DNA from: Mactromeris polynyma
Taxonomy: Eukaryota; Mollusca; Bivalvia; Venerida; Mactridae
Direction: 5' to 3'
Length of the DNA: 64,000 nt
Assembly (NCBI GenBank): GCA_032209605.1
Contig: JASFXZ010000029.1
Location: 1,973,001 to 2,037,000 of the forward strand
Shown here: piece by piece, positions 36,581 through 47,025 of the stretch
Layout of the letters: every line of letters begins with the position of its first letter
Numbering within the stretch: position 1 is the first letter of the stretch
Position numbers and translations under genes: made by a program
Notes under the pieces: model-generated
Database searches by the model: none
Told to the model about the DNA's origin: nothing
What the model saw: only the letters and a program-made list of their open reading frames with translations

Positions 36581-36720
36581 AAAGCCTTTTTTTAAAAGGG
36601 TATTACAAAATTGGTTCTTTAAATCGTGTCTTTATAGCACGAGTTGGCCTTTTCAGTCTTGTGAAATTAGACTTATTTCATGATGCAATAAAACGTTTCT
36701 GCCAACTTCGAAACTTTTGG

Positions 36721-37078
36721 TACAAAACAGGTTTTTATTACAAAACAGGTTTTTATTACAAAACAGGTTTTTATTACAAAACAGGTTTTTTATTACAAAA
36801 CAGGTTTTATTACAAAACAGGTTTTTATTACAAAACAGATTTTTTTTATTACAAAACAGGTTTTTATTACAAAACAGGTTTTTATTACAAAAACAGGTTT
36901 TTATTACAAAACAGGTTTTTATTACAAAACAGGTTTTTATTACAAAACAGGTTTTTATTACAAAACAGGTTTTTATTACAAAACAGGTTTTTATTACAAA
37001 ACAGGTTTTTATTACAAAACAGGTTTTTATTACAAAACAGGTTTTTATTACAAAACAGGTTTTTATTAAAACGGGTTG
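36721..37078. repeat. 18-bp minisatellite, about 19 units
   Basis: The unit is TTACAAAACAGGTTTTTA. Most copies are exact; a few gain or lose one base (near 36788, 36839 and 36890). Because the unit is a multiple of three without stops in several frames, long repetitive frames appear on both strands. They have no homologue I recognise and are treated as artefacts. Confidence 0.95.
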
Positions 37079-37438
37079 TAACACTGCGTATAAGTTGCTA
37101 TGTCGCCCGCAGTTTCACTGAAAATGTCTCGTTTTCATGCATTTGTCAATCTAAGCGATCATATTAAATAGGTATTTATATCGCAAGAAATGTTTAGAAA
37201 TACCCGTAAAATTAGTAAATCCAGGAATATTTTTCTATCACCACTTATTCCTATATCATGGTATCATGCGTATTGTATATGATTGATACAATGTGTTGCA
37301 TATGTTCATATGTGTTTTTTCCCTACTTTAGTAATACATTGTAAGACACAACTTCGAATATGGTAGATAAGATGAACAGAGGCATTTATAAGAATGATGT
37401 ATACCGTTAATTTAAACATGTATTAATGAGTTGAAATA

Positions 37439-37530
37439 TAATAATAATAATAATAATAATAATAACGACTTTATTAAAAGAGGCAACACAGTTGGGCAAG
37501 CCCAGTCTTCCCTGTGAGCCTCTAATAATA
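37439..37530 (-). mobile_element. 3' end remnant of a non-LTR retrotransposon
   Basis: An AAT microsatellite of nine to ten units is joined to CGACTTTATTAAAAGAGGCA followed by a text with two short inverted words (GGGCAAGCCCAG). This layout, a trinucleotide tail preceding a TTTATTAAAA segment, is that of the minus-strand 3' end of CR1/L2-type elements in molluscs. No coding part remains. Confidence 0.5.
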
Positions 37531-37643
37531 ATTGTATAGATGACTAGTACATCTTATTCCATGGTTTAACAAAATATGTGTATTTATATAATTTGTAATT
37601 GAGAATCATGGACATAATGCCATAATTTCTAAATAAAGTATGT

Positions 37644-37930
37644 CAGTGCTCTAGAAATCCACTAGCCCGACATCCCGGACTAGTATAATGCTGAATCGGG
37701 CTACCAACAGTTGAGTTGAAGTAAGTCCCGGACAAATCTGGTTTAAAAGCTAACCAACATCAGCAAGTGTTTACCTTACAATTCCACAAACACATACTAT
37801 CATTGTGTATGTTTATTTGTTACTAAATTGACCGATATTCTTGGACAACTAGCGTCCTATGTCGGACAAGTCAAATTTTACGTTTCCATTAGTCCGGGAC
37901 AAGTGTCTTTGAAAAAATTCTAGAGCCCTG
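37644..37930. mobile_element. hAT-like MITE
   Basis: The left end CAGTGCTCTAGAAATCC and the right end AAATTCTAGAGCCCTG are inverted repeats, and the interior repeats CCCGGACTAG/GTCCGGGACAAG words in both senses. Length is 287 bp, with no coding capacity. The expected 8-bp duplication is not clear. Confidence 0.7.
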
Positions 37931-37939
37931 TGGGTATCA

Positions 37940-38324
37940 TCCTCGGTACCCAGGCTATTTATAACATACATGATACCCTGTGCAAACTGACTGTAAAATC
38001 TCGTACTCATGAATAATTTATGAGGTGAAACCCAGTCCCGTGATTGGCCGCATGAGACTCACCTCATGCAATACGGAAATTGTCGAGGAGTTACGGTTCA
38101 AGTCGCGGTTCTGAGCGATCCAATGAGATCGCGGATTTCAAATCGTGTTAAGCTGCCATTTTGTCAAATTTGCTGAAAGCTTTTCATAAAGGAGATTCCT
38201 TCTTTTTCCTTATCGTTCATTGCATTGGTCGAGAAATGCTAATAAATATTCATGCATTACGAAGTTTCGCTAGCCAATTTGCCCAAGGTATCATATATGT
38301 TATAAATAGCCTGCGTACTGAGGA
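37940..38324. mobile_element. MITE with 37-bp inverted ends, directly upstream of the PTTH/Trunk-like gene
   Basis: The left end TCCTCGGTACCCAGGCTATT and the continuing TATAACATACATGATACC are mirrored by GGTATCATATATGTTATAAA and TAGCCTGCGTACTGAGGA at the right. The right end contains TATAAATA (38301-38308). The element lies between the hAT-like MITE and the ligand gene. Confidence 0.75.
38301..38308 (+). promoter_or_regulatory. TATA-box-like sequence in the MITE end
   Basis: TATAAATA, a consensus-like core promoter word, 74 bp before the ATG of the ligand gene. It is part of the MITE terminal repeat, so it may be coincidental. The acceptor-like TTGAATTTACAG just before the ATG instead suggests an upstream exon. 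Confidence 0.3.
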
Positions 38325-38381
38325 TGTGTATGTATAATTATGTATTCATAAAAAAAAATCCGACTTTTGAATTTACAGTGG

Positions 38382-38894
38382 ATGTTACTAGTACTCTCTC
38401 TGATAACAGTGGCATTTAACTTTATTGAGAATGCTTACATCGGAAACAATGCTACTCGGGACAATCTTCTTAACGAATTAAAACAAAAGATGGAAGCAGA
38501 CATTGCTAGAATATACACTTACAGCAAACAAGATGATACACCACACGACTCGGAAACATCGGAACAGGATGCTGTTAACGAAACAGATATACACTCGAAT
38601 GACAAACGATCAAATGGCGGACCGGAACGGCAATGGATTTGCAGTACAGAAATAGACTGGAAAGAAATGGGAAATGATTACCATCCGAGGTTTTTGAAGG
38701 AAGTAGTCTGTAGCCAGACAACATGTGTTCGCGGATACTTCAGTTGTCACCCATATTATTACCCAATTAGCGTTTTGTCAAAGCGTATAGATAATGAGGA
38801 GATTGACTTGAACATACCCCGGGCATTACGAAACGAATGGAAATTTTCCACTGTCGATCTGGCGGTCGGGTGCGAGTGTGGACGCGTTCACTGA
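38382..38894 (+). CDS. PTTH/Trunk-like secreted cystine-knot ligand
   Basis: The 170-residue frame starts with a signal peptide (LLVLSLITVAFNF). An acidic propeptide with NET and NAT glycosylation sites and a KR cleavage site at 75-76 follows. The mature part has six cysteines (87, 110, 115, 122, 164, 166). Its layout, W-C, DYHPRFLKEVVC, C-x6-C, YPISVLSKR, NIPRALRNEW and a final AVGCEC, follows the insect prothoracicotropic hormone/Trunk family, which signals through the receptor tyrosine kinase Torso. Family assignment is by motif order; receptor and role here are inference. The ATG at 38382 is preceded by an acceptor-like TTTACAG, and a 5' exon ending ATGATG|GTAAAT (35307-35312) would join in phase 0, so the true start may be upstream. 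IL-17 was considered, but the spacing and the IPRALRNEW segment fit PTTH better. Confidence 0.8.
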   Translation: MLLVLSLITVAFNFIENAYIGNNATRDNLLNELKQKMEADIARIYTYSKQDDTPHDSETSEQDAVNETDIHSNDKRSNGGPERQWICSTEIDWKEMGNDYHPRFLKEVVCSQTTCVRGYFSCHPYYYPISVLSKRIDNEEIDLNIPRALRNEWKFSTVDLAVGCECGRVH

Positions 38895-39499
38895 TTACTT
38901 ATGGAAAGAAAACGGAACTTGATCATGGCACATTTGATGAGACAACACATAAACTAGCAATATCATGTCAGGAGCTTCTCTATACATTCTAGCAAACTAT
39001 GATTTTTGGCCTGGGGTGATAGCCCAAGGCCATAGTACCTTTACCACATTTCAGATGCTGTCCATTTGCCTTATTTAGTGTTTACATTCAATTAGTCATT
39101 GCAACGCTAAATGGTAGTATACATGAACAATTTCAGGGATATTCTTGCTATGAAATATTGTCGTCTGTACTATATGACGGCAACGATATTAATTTATAAC
39201 CTTATTTATAAATCTACAAAAAGTAGACTTAGGATTTTGATGGACACATGTTTTCCGGTAAATCAGGCTAGTTGCACAAGCGTTAATTTTGAAAAAGAAA
39301 CACATGTATACAAAGATAATAATCAAATGTACCTCATGATATCAGGATTTTTTTAAAAGCCATAAATTTAAGTTTTTATTCCAAAATAACAACAACAGAA
39401 ACAAGGAGTGAGTACAAAAAATCTATTTTTTTTTCATATCTATAATTTTCCCAGTCCGAACTGATGTGATGTGATGTGACAGTTATATAACGCTCGGTC

Positions 39500-40497
39500 G
39501 AGTTTGACGGTCACGTGTCAGTTGTGATAAAGACCGAGTGTATGGACTCAAGTTCTTTAGCAAGAACCTCCTTTTCACATTCATACCGTCTAACGATACG
39601 TGAACGCACAGTATTCCGACAAGGAATTTTATACTCTGGAGCCACTATATTCATTAGGTTACGAAAACCTTCACCTTCAACAATACTCAATGGCATATAA
39701 TCCTTCACTATCATATCAGCAACAGCACACTTTTAGAAGCAGACACTTTCTTAGGCGTTCTCACAAACGATGTTATTGGCGCTTGCTTGTTAGAATCACC
39801 ACTATCACTACCAGTCACTGAAGACGGATGTTTATTTTTCACATGATTAAGGAGATTGGTTGTGGTCCCTTGATAGGATAGGATCACTCCACACAAATTA
39901 CAAGAAGCAGACTTCTTATCCAACGATCGGGTGAAATAGTTCCAGGCGGCAGACGGCATTTTGACAATAGATACGTGTAATTTAGCATGAACTTTGAAAA
40001 TTTTCATATCAGTGTAAATATCTTGTTTAAGTACGCTGTTTTTGAATACTGATTACTTAATTAAAAATCGAACCAAACAAAATGCATTTACTCGTTGTAT
40101 TTTGAGTAAAATGTTTTTAAACAGTCATTTTGATTGGATGATATGACTTACGTAAAAACAAAATTACCAACAATTAGACACCTACTTTCTTCTATTTGAG
40201 ACTATGGACTATCAAACCGTCATCACCCGACGATATACAATTATATTAGCACCCCCCCCCCCCCAATATACACAATGTCCCTTTTACAAGCGCGTATATT
40301 TCAACACCAACAACAACATCCTTTATTACTCTCATACTATCTTACACAACTCGGGGTTGGCAAATAAATAAACAAACAACAATCATTTGTTTTCATAAAT
40401 TTTTTATTAAGTATATTTTTCCGAATATTCGAATATTGAAACAGGATTCGAATATTCGAAGACATAACGAATATTGGAATATTCGTTGACATCCCTA
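39500..40497 (-). mobile_element. hAT element, 5' part
   Basis: The minus strand starts at about 40497 with TAGGGATGTCAACGAATATT, a hAT-type terminal sequence followed by a run of ATATTCGAAT words. The BED-finger transposase start follows at 39975. The element is cut off near 39500; no right end was found. Confidence 0.65.
39511..39978 (-). pseudogene. hAT transposase N-terminal fragment (BED zinc finger), frameshifted
   Basis: Reading from MPSAAWNYFTR, the fragment has a BED-type finger: CNLCG, then NLLNHVKNKHP (C-x2-C...H-x4-H). A Ser-rich linker follows. After a frameshift near 39712 come MIVKDYMPLSIVEGEGFRNL, the IPCRNTVRSRIV segment and an ITTDT end, which open the ZBED/hAT catalytic domain. 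The DDE residues and the dimerisation region are missing. It is a dead copy. Confidence 0.8.
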
Positions 40498-41282
40498 ATC
40501 TATATTGATATAATTTAAAATAAAACTCGATAGCATAAGCTAGTCTACTTTCTCTCCTTTCCAAAAATACTTTTGCTTAAACAGAATTGTGTGTGCATTT
40601 AACGGAATGTAAGACATTCTGTATGTACAAATTTACTATACAGTGTATAGAGTTAATCTATAAATGTGTATATTGATAAACTTGTCAAAACACATGGCAA
40701 GGCTATGTCTAGCGGTATATTTTTTACCACAGGGTTAAAGGGAAATACCCATATTTATACTAATCCGGAGTATGTCTAGGTAGTTTTAGAAATAAAATTG
40801 TTCGATTAGCAAACATGCAATTCTCACTATTAAACATTGATAAATGGAGATAATCAAACGGTAACTTGAACATTGAAACTATTAGCCATACCGGATACAT
40901 GTGTGACTGCTTGTCATAATTTTTGTTTCTTCAAATTGCCAAATGTCTGGACATTTAAACCAGAGGGTTATCACTGATGCACAAGATATACTGACTTGTA
41001 TAGTTATTGCACAAAAATAACTAATGGAAAAATACTGGTAACTTAATATGGAAATACAGTAGTAGATATGATAATTTGTTTACTAACAAGTAACTAGATG
41101 TACACAGGGCAAGCACATCCACAATTCAATTCAGCTATCTGCAGTCCCAGGCCTTCAGCACTAACAGCGCTTTGATTAAATATCTTGTGAAAGTGAAATT
41201 TGTATCAAAGAATTTCTGGCATGTTAGATGTAATAGGTCACACATTTGACACTGTGTATGAACCATTCCGGTTTGCCTTCTT

Positions 41283-41620
41283 TCAACTAATATGAGCGCA
41301 GCTGTACGATTTCAACCTCTTCTTTAAGTGACGTCATTTCCAGCAAACGTCACAATGTACTGACACTAAGCAATATTTGCCCCATATATCAATATAAAAC
41401 GAATTGACCATATGGAGTAAAATATTGTTTCCTGCTTGCAAATAGTGACATCACATGTTGCGTTTTCTTGATATGACGTCACATACGGAAGAGGTTGTAA
41501 ATCCAAAAGCAGCGCTCATTTATTAGCTTTGCAAAATCATCTCTCCTGGCTACTTACTAAAGAGCCCATATGTGAAGCGTCCACTAAAGTTCTAAGAGGT
41601 TGTAATTCCCATAGCAGTGC
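41283..41620. mobile_element. Palindromic MITE with CRE-like sites, copy 2 (opposite orientation to 33963)
   Basis: The ends are TTTCAACCTCTTCTTTAAGT and ACGGAAGAGGTTGTAAATCC, with GTGACGTCAT and ATGACGTCAC just inside. The reverse complement of the full segment, including AGCAGCGCTCATTTATTAGC, aligns to 33963-34285. A further end fragment (TAAGAGGTTGTAATTCCCAT) follows at about 41600. Confidence 0.75.
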
Positions 41621-42385
41621 TCATATAAACCTATTGGTTTTTGCTTAGTCATAAAATAGGTCATACCAATTTAATTTGTAGTTCTTCGGAACGATGTACA
41701 TTGTAATACAATCCAATATCAAAATCAATTAAAAGAAATCACTCGCTCGCATGCATAAAAGTAATTATAAAATCAAAGGACTGAAGGTCCTGAGAGGCGC
41801 TTCCAAGGCACGTTTTCTATACTATTTGAAGGTGATTATTTTCAATAATCATCTTCCTATGCCATCCATCCGCTCTCTTCTCAGAATTAACCCCATCACA
41901 CACTCATGCTTGATCGATATATAGTTCCAGAAAATTATATAAAGTAATTAGACTCGAAAACATGGACACCTGGGTTTTTGGTATATAATTGAGAAATATT
42001 CTGTACTTTCAAGAAGAAAAAAAGAGATATTAATGCGCTAGGAAATTCAAAGACCAAAATATGTCCCATAATGACACCTTTAAACGTTTTGACAATGTAC
42101 ACTGTCGATATTATAAAGGATATGGAGTGAAACAAAGTAATGTAACAGTCTGGTTGTTATGTAACTCCATAGGTATTAACATGGTGAACTCAAGTAACCT
42201 GACCCATTCCAGATGCAATATAGTGCAGTAATAAATCTCAATGAAATGATTCAGTCTTCAACTTTAAAAACATATTGTTACTTTACAATTGTAAAATAAC
42301 AATACGTTTGTATATAGCTGTAGTATATCACTATATGACTTTCAATTTAGGACTCTGGACTTTCATATTGAAATAATTATGCATA

Positions 42386-42800
42386 TACAGTAAAACTTCG
42401 AAACCTCGAACTGCCGTCGTACCTAGCAATTAGTTCGAGTCATCTACTGTTCGAGGCATCTACGGTATACGCGATTATGTCCTAACTGACAGGCGCCGGT
42501 GCAAGTGTACGAAGCATGTTGAACACACGTTTTTGTTTTCATACTGAATGCACGTCGATCAATAGTCGCAGCATTATTCATAATAATAATAATTAAAAAA
42601 GAAATGAAAGCAAAGCAAAAATGATTCCCTGTGGTAACTTATTCTCTCTCGTTTATTCTTGTACGCATGAATTGTCTGTCACGTCACATAGTACACGTAC
42701 AATGGAAAGTCCCTAATCCGGAAACTCTCCAGTCCGGAAATTTCCTGTAACCGGACAATTTCGCGGTCTCGGTTTAGCTCCTCAAATACGACATATAAAA
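42386..42800. mobile_element. Two fragments resembling pogo/Tigger-type element ends
   Basis: ACAGTAAAACTTCGAAACCT and the following CGAACTGCCG, and ATGGAAAGTCCCTAATCCGG with AGTCCGGAAATTTCC, have the CAGT-x-AA-CCTC-like and CTAATCCGG-like style of pogo/Tigger terminal repeats. No transposase is present. Confidence 0.4.
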
Positions 42801-43917
42801 GATTCTCCCACAGTCCGGAATCCGAACGAATTGATAATTTTCCGCAAAAATACTTCGAATCGTATAATGACTGAGAATTGAGATAATGTATAATAATTTT
42901 AATTGTCCCTATGAATATAGACCATTAGACTTTATCATCGTATGCATTCCGTTTTGATGGAAACAAGGAAAGACTGGGTACGAGGTGTACTTATTGTGTA
43001 AACAATTGGAAAACATTTGATTTGAGCGCAGAAAAAGGCCCATTAGGTAAACAAATCACAATTCAAATATTTTTACCCTTTATCATTATTTTACTCTACG
43101 AAAAATCTTTTGAAATGAAGCTATGGTGTATAGCTTCCAAGAATGGCGTTTTCAAAATACATCGTACTAAGTTTGTCAGGTTTTATGGACGGTATAACGT
43201 TGCGAAACACACATACTTAATTTCAGCTATGTTTGAAATAATTTGACTTGTTGAATGATTCATTGAAATACTTGCTTGAGATTGATATATCCACCTTATG
43301 CAGTGAAATTATCAAAATATAAATAAATTTAAAAAAATATCTAATACATTTTCTGCGCAGTGCAATTTTTCTGTAATTTCTACATCTATTTAAGAATGAA
43401 CTGTAGGTCAAAATCTTAAGTTAATTATATTCAATGCTTTCATACGGTTTTAATTAAACGAGATGCGTCTATAGCGGTGCATATACTGAATAATCGAATT
43501 TTCTACAATTTCTATAACGAATTAACAAATTTTATAATGCTAATTTACATTTGAAAGAATTCAAATATCAACCAATGTTTAACACAGCATGTATTTTGCA
43601 TATCGCATCTTCCTTTTATGAAAGGAGCATAAATATGTTGGTCTCTTATAACTTATGATTTTGGGACGTAAATTGAATCTTCAAGTTTACATACATTTTG
43701 TAAAATATTGAAGCTTAAATTAAGTATGAAAGAATGTATTGCCTACGGACATTCAATTCAATCTCTAATCTAAACTTTATATATAATATTTCTTCTCAAA
43801 AAAACTCATCTACGAATTTAAAAGTGTGTTTATCTTCCGACATCCCAGTATAACCATTGTCTCTCTGAATTTATACAACATCTCGAATCAAGTCACATTT
43901 TATCACAGATCTATGGT

Positions 43918-44800
43918 CACATGTTGTATGAATTTTGTAGAAGGATATTATGTGTTAAACGATCAACAAATTTAAACGCTCTGTATGGAGAGTTAGGTCG
44001 TATACCCTTGTATGTACACAGAAAACTAATATTGATTAAATATTGGATAAAAATATTAACACTTAACGAACAAAGTATACTTTTTAAAACTTATAAAATG
44101 CTTAAGAATGATGCTGATGATGGCCTATCATACAATGGGAGTAATTGGGCATATAATACAAAGAACATTTTAGAACAAATAGGATTGACAAATATGTGGA
44201 ACAAACATGCTTATTAATTACAACACTGTTAAACAACGAATATTAGACATTTTTCACCAAAGCTGGTATTCTTCAATTAATAACTCAACTCGCTTAGAAA
44301 CATACAGTCTATTCAAACACTCATTTAATTTAGAAAGATATCTCGACGTAATCAAAGAATCTAAATTTAGAATTGCTCTCGCAAGATTTCGAACATCATC
44401 TCATGACCTAGCTGTAGAACGTGGCCGATATTTAAATATACATAGAAACGACAGAATTTGTAAAAACTGTAATACAGAAATGATAGAAAACGAATATCAT
44501 TTTCTGTTAATTTGCTCAAAATTCTCAGATTTAAGATCAAAATATATAAAAAAATACTACTACACATGGCCCACGAAACAAAAATTGTCTAATCTTATGA
44601 CAGCAACATCAAACATTATTGTCACCAATTTGGCCAAATACATATTCTACGCCAATCTAATTAGAAATTGAATGTAACATCATGTGCTCTTCAGAAAATC
44701 TATGCCTTTTGTTTGTCAGAATTTTTTTTGTATAATTGCTATAAAACATGTAAATATGTTTTGAATGCAATAAACTATTTGTAGTTTGTAGTTGTAGTAT
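43918..44800 (+). pseudogene. 3' end of a non-LTR retrotransposon (C-terminal domain only)
   Basis: Two overlapping frames, 43921-44217 and 44207-44671, give the C-terminal region after the reverse transcriptase: ELGRIPLYVHRKLILIKYW and, after a frameshift near 44210, FRIALARFRTSSHDLAVERG, ICKNCN, ENEYHFLLICSKF. The C-x2-C...H-x4-C finger is typical of such elements in molluscs. The reverse transcriptase itself is missing (5' truncation), and a polyadenylation-like AATAAA at 44769 precedes short TTTGTAGTTTGTAG tail repeats. The clade is not certain. Confidence 0.7.
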
Positions 44801-46093
44801 GTTCTAGTCTTTCGAAAAGGCGATTTTTACAACTGTCATAAATATCTGAGGCAAAAATATTAGACTGGGTATACCAGTCATCTTGGTATGCGACATCAAC
44901 ATAGGAGTCAGGGTTCTCACTTTAGGAATTAGTTTGATTTGCATCCCTGGGAAGAAATATGTGTCCAAAAAACATAATTAGTAGTCTAGTATAATTCAAT
45001 TCGGGGCAGTAAGTGGTTGACTTGATTGTAGATGAAATTCATCAATTATCTCTTTATCTTCTTCACTGGATTTAAACCGCTGTCATCTAAAAATAGACAA
45101 ATTTTAAACATTGTCATAAATTATCCGAACATTGTGACCATTCGAAGTTGATACAATCGAACAAATCTGGGTCATGATCAATCAGTGTTACTCGTTTAAA
45201 ATGGCACTTTGATAATAATAATTAATAATAACATTCACTTAAATGATCAATGTAAGGTTGCTGAAGTAGTATTAGAGAACTTAATCTGATATATAGAATA
45301 CTTAAGCGTCACTCGATACGACGATAGTTCATAAAGAAATTTGCAAACAAAATTGGTGATGCGAGAATCAGTAAAATAACATAGAATTTTGACGAATTTT
45401 CGCTGCATCTTAACCTCATTGTTACAATAAGAATTTACTTCTTGCAAATGATTAATGAATGTTTGAATACAGAAAAACACGTACCATAATTAGCTTGTTT
45501 ACACTCAAAATGGTATCTTGCCAAAAGTGATTCTCATGATTCCGCAATATTAACGCATGCGGAAACCCACAGGGATACGGCACTTAAACGTACAAATAGG
45601 ATTTTCGCAAAGAGAAAAAAACAATCGAAAGGACATTTTTTCAAATGTTTTATAGCAGGTTCTACATGTTGTGGTTATTACTGATTGTTTCATCATTAAT
45701 GCATCAATCTATGTTGAAATTAATTTGTTTTAATTGCGGTTACTTTGAGTTGAGGTTGAAATGTGTCTAAAATCACCTTCCAAAAGTACTTTCAGTACTT
45801 TAAGGATGTAGTGTGGTGAGCTTTTCTTGTCAGAAATCGGCACGGTCTACGGGAGGTAACTCTTACTGCATTTTTTTCAAGACGTAAACATTCGGTAACA
45901 TAAAGATAGTTTCAACATTTTAATCCTCAAAAGTTATCAATAAGGCCCATTAAAATGGAATTAATAAGTTAATATGTTTGAATAACTACGTAAAGATCAA
46001 ATCGGATGAAGTATTTTTTACGACATAGTCAACCCCGTTTTCGGCGCCATTGTTGACGAATTGACAGACGACAACAATTTAGCTGTAACAAAA
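44801..46093. other. Intergenic region, no gene recognised
   Basis: No supported coding frame or repeat structure. Short open frames on both strands lack recognisable protein character. Confidence 0.4.
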
Positions 46094-46494
46094 TGGTTAA
46101 AGTTAACAAAAGCGTGTATTTCAAAACAAATAAGGCAAAAGAAAGACAGGGAAAGGCAAGGGAGGGCTTTACGAAAGTTTTAAAGATGAGAAAGAATCGC
46201 ACGATGAATGTGTAGAGGCGGTGGAGCTACAAAGCGAACGCGCACTAGGCCTTCATCACAATTATAACAGGATCAACAGTGATCCTGTTGTCATTGTGGA
46301 TGAAGGTTTAGTGGTAGAGGAAGCGATATTAAGTGCCAGAGAAGATGTATGGAGAGACGGTCGACATGTGGTAGATTTGGGGGTGTTGGCAGATGCACTG
46401 TCAGCATGCAGTAAGTGTGGCCTGCCTCTTCAACTACACCATGCTACACCATGCTACAGCCATGATAAATTATGGACTATCAGCTATAATTAAG
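46094..46494 (+). pseudogene. First exon of a probable Mutator-domain gene, frameshifted
   Basis: From ATG at 46094 the frame gives a basic start (MVKVNKSVYFKTNKAKERQG). After a one-base shift near 46165 it continues ESHDECVEAVELQSERALGL, WRDGRHVVDLGVLADAL and CSKCGLPLQLHHAT. A second shift lies in a short tandem duplication (ACCATGCTAC) near 46440, and the text ends NYGLSAIIK at an AAG|GTGAGG donor (46494). The WR-x-GRR-x-V...LA-x-x-L...C-x-x-C order is that of the Mutator-type domain of repetitive invertebrate genes. The next exon, 52687-52783, lies beyond the LTR element. Three lesions indicate a dead copy or an assembly-sensitive locus. Confidence 0.55.
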
Positions 46495-46596
46495 GTGAGG
46501 CTCAAAATTTAAAAAAATATGAATGTCACTGATAACCAATAAAGAGGGATAAACAGAGGGACCACCGCTCCCCATTTTCCTCCCCTTAACTCCCAT

Positions 46597-46819
46597 TGTG
46601 GTAATTCCGGAAAGGTACGGAACGGCGCCGGAAGGAGTCGGGCAGTTCGAGCGACGCGCATGCGCAGATCTCTCTCTCGTTCTGGAATCTATACTTGCTA
46701 CACGTGAATTTGTCACTACGACAAACATACAGCAATCTCACCAACTACGACGTATCTCATAGACCACTGGTAGGAGCCATTGTTCCAGGGACCCGTCACA
46801 ACGTTAGGTGAGTGCTTTA
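46597..46819 (+). repeat. 5' LTR of the Gypsy-like element
   Basis: 223 bp, from TGTGGTAATTCCGG to GAGTGCTTTA, identical to 51622-51844. It contains two ETS-like words (TTCCGGAAAGG, GCCGGAAGGAG) and a perfect NRF1-type palindrome GCGCATGCGC at 46656-46665, but no TATA box. A consensus splice donor AG|GTGAGT lies at 46806-46813. Confidence 0.92.
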
Positions 46820-46835
46820 CTGGCGCTGCGAGCAG

Positions 46836-46994
46836 GGTCCCCTCTTTCTCTCATGTGAATGATGACAGGTCGGACCGGCATACTAAACTGCAGTAGTCGA
46901 ACCATAGTTCTCTCCTGCAAGTCCCAGCATGTCTCTGGTTCGGTTCTGTCCAAGCCTGTCTCTCCAAGAGCAACGGTATCAAAAGAGAGTAAGA
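46836..46994 (-). repeat. Exact inverted copy (159 bp) of the TatD region 50931-51089
   Basis: The reverse complement of 50931-51089 is found base for base at 46836-46994, so its minus strand encodes the GETGLD and VIIHMRERGD motifs of the TatD domain. It directly follows the primer-binding-like sequence and precedes the truncated RNase H. It replaces the region where leader, gag, protease and reverse transcriptase should be. Confidence 0.95.
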
Positions 46995-47025
46995 GGTTTC
47001 TTACGGTTCCTACGCCCTTTCCCCA

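Noticed and set aside
36653..37167. Protein genes in the minisatellite (frames on both strands)
   Set aside because: All residues derive from one 18-bp unit read in different frames, with no start context, family or splice support.
38382..38894. IL-17 family cytokine
   Set aside because: The final GCEC and YPISVL are IL-17-like, but Cys spacing, DYHPRFLKEVVC and the IPRALRNEW segment fit PTTH/Trunk better.
40249..40263. C homopolymer as a functional G-quadruplex-type element
   Set aside because: A single run without further G/C tracts nearby; likely a simple homopolymer or sequencing artefact.
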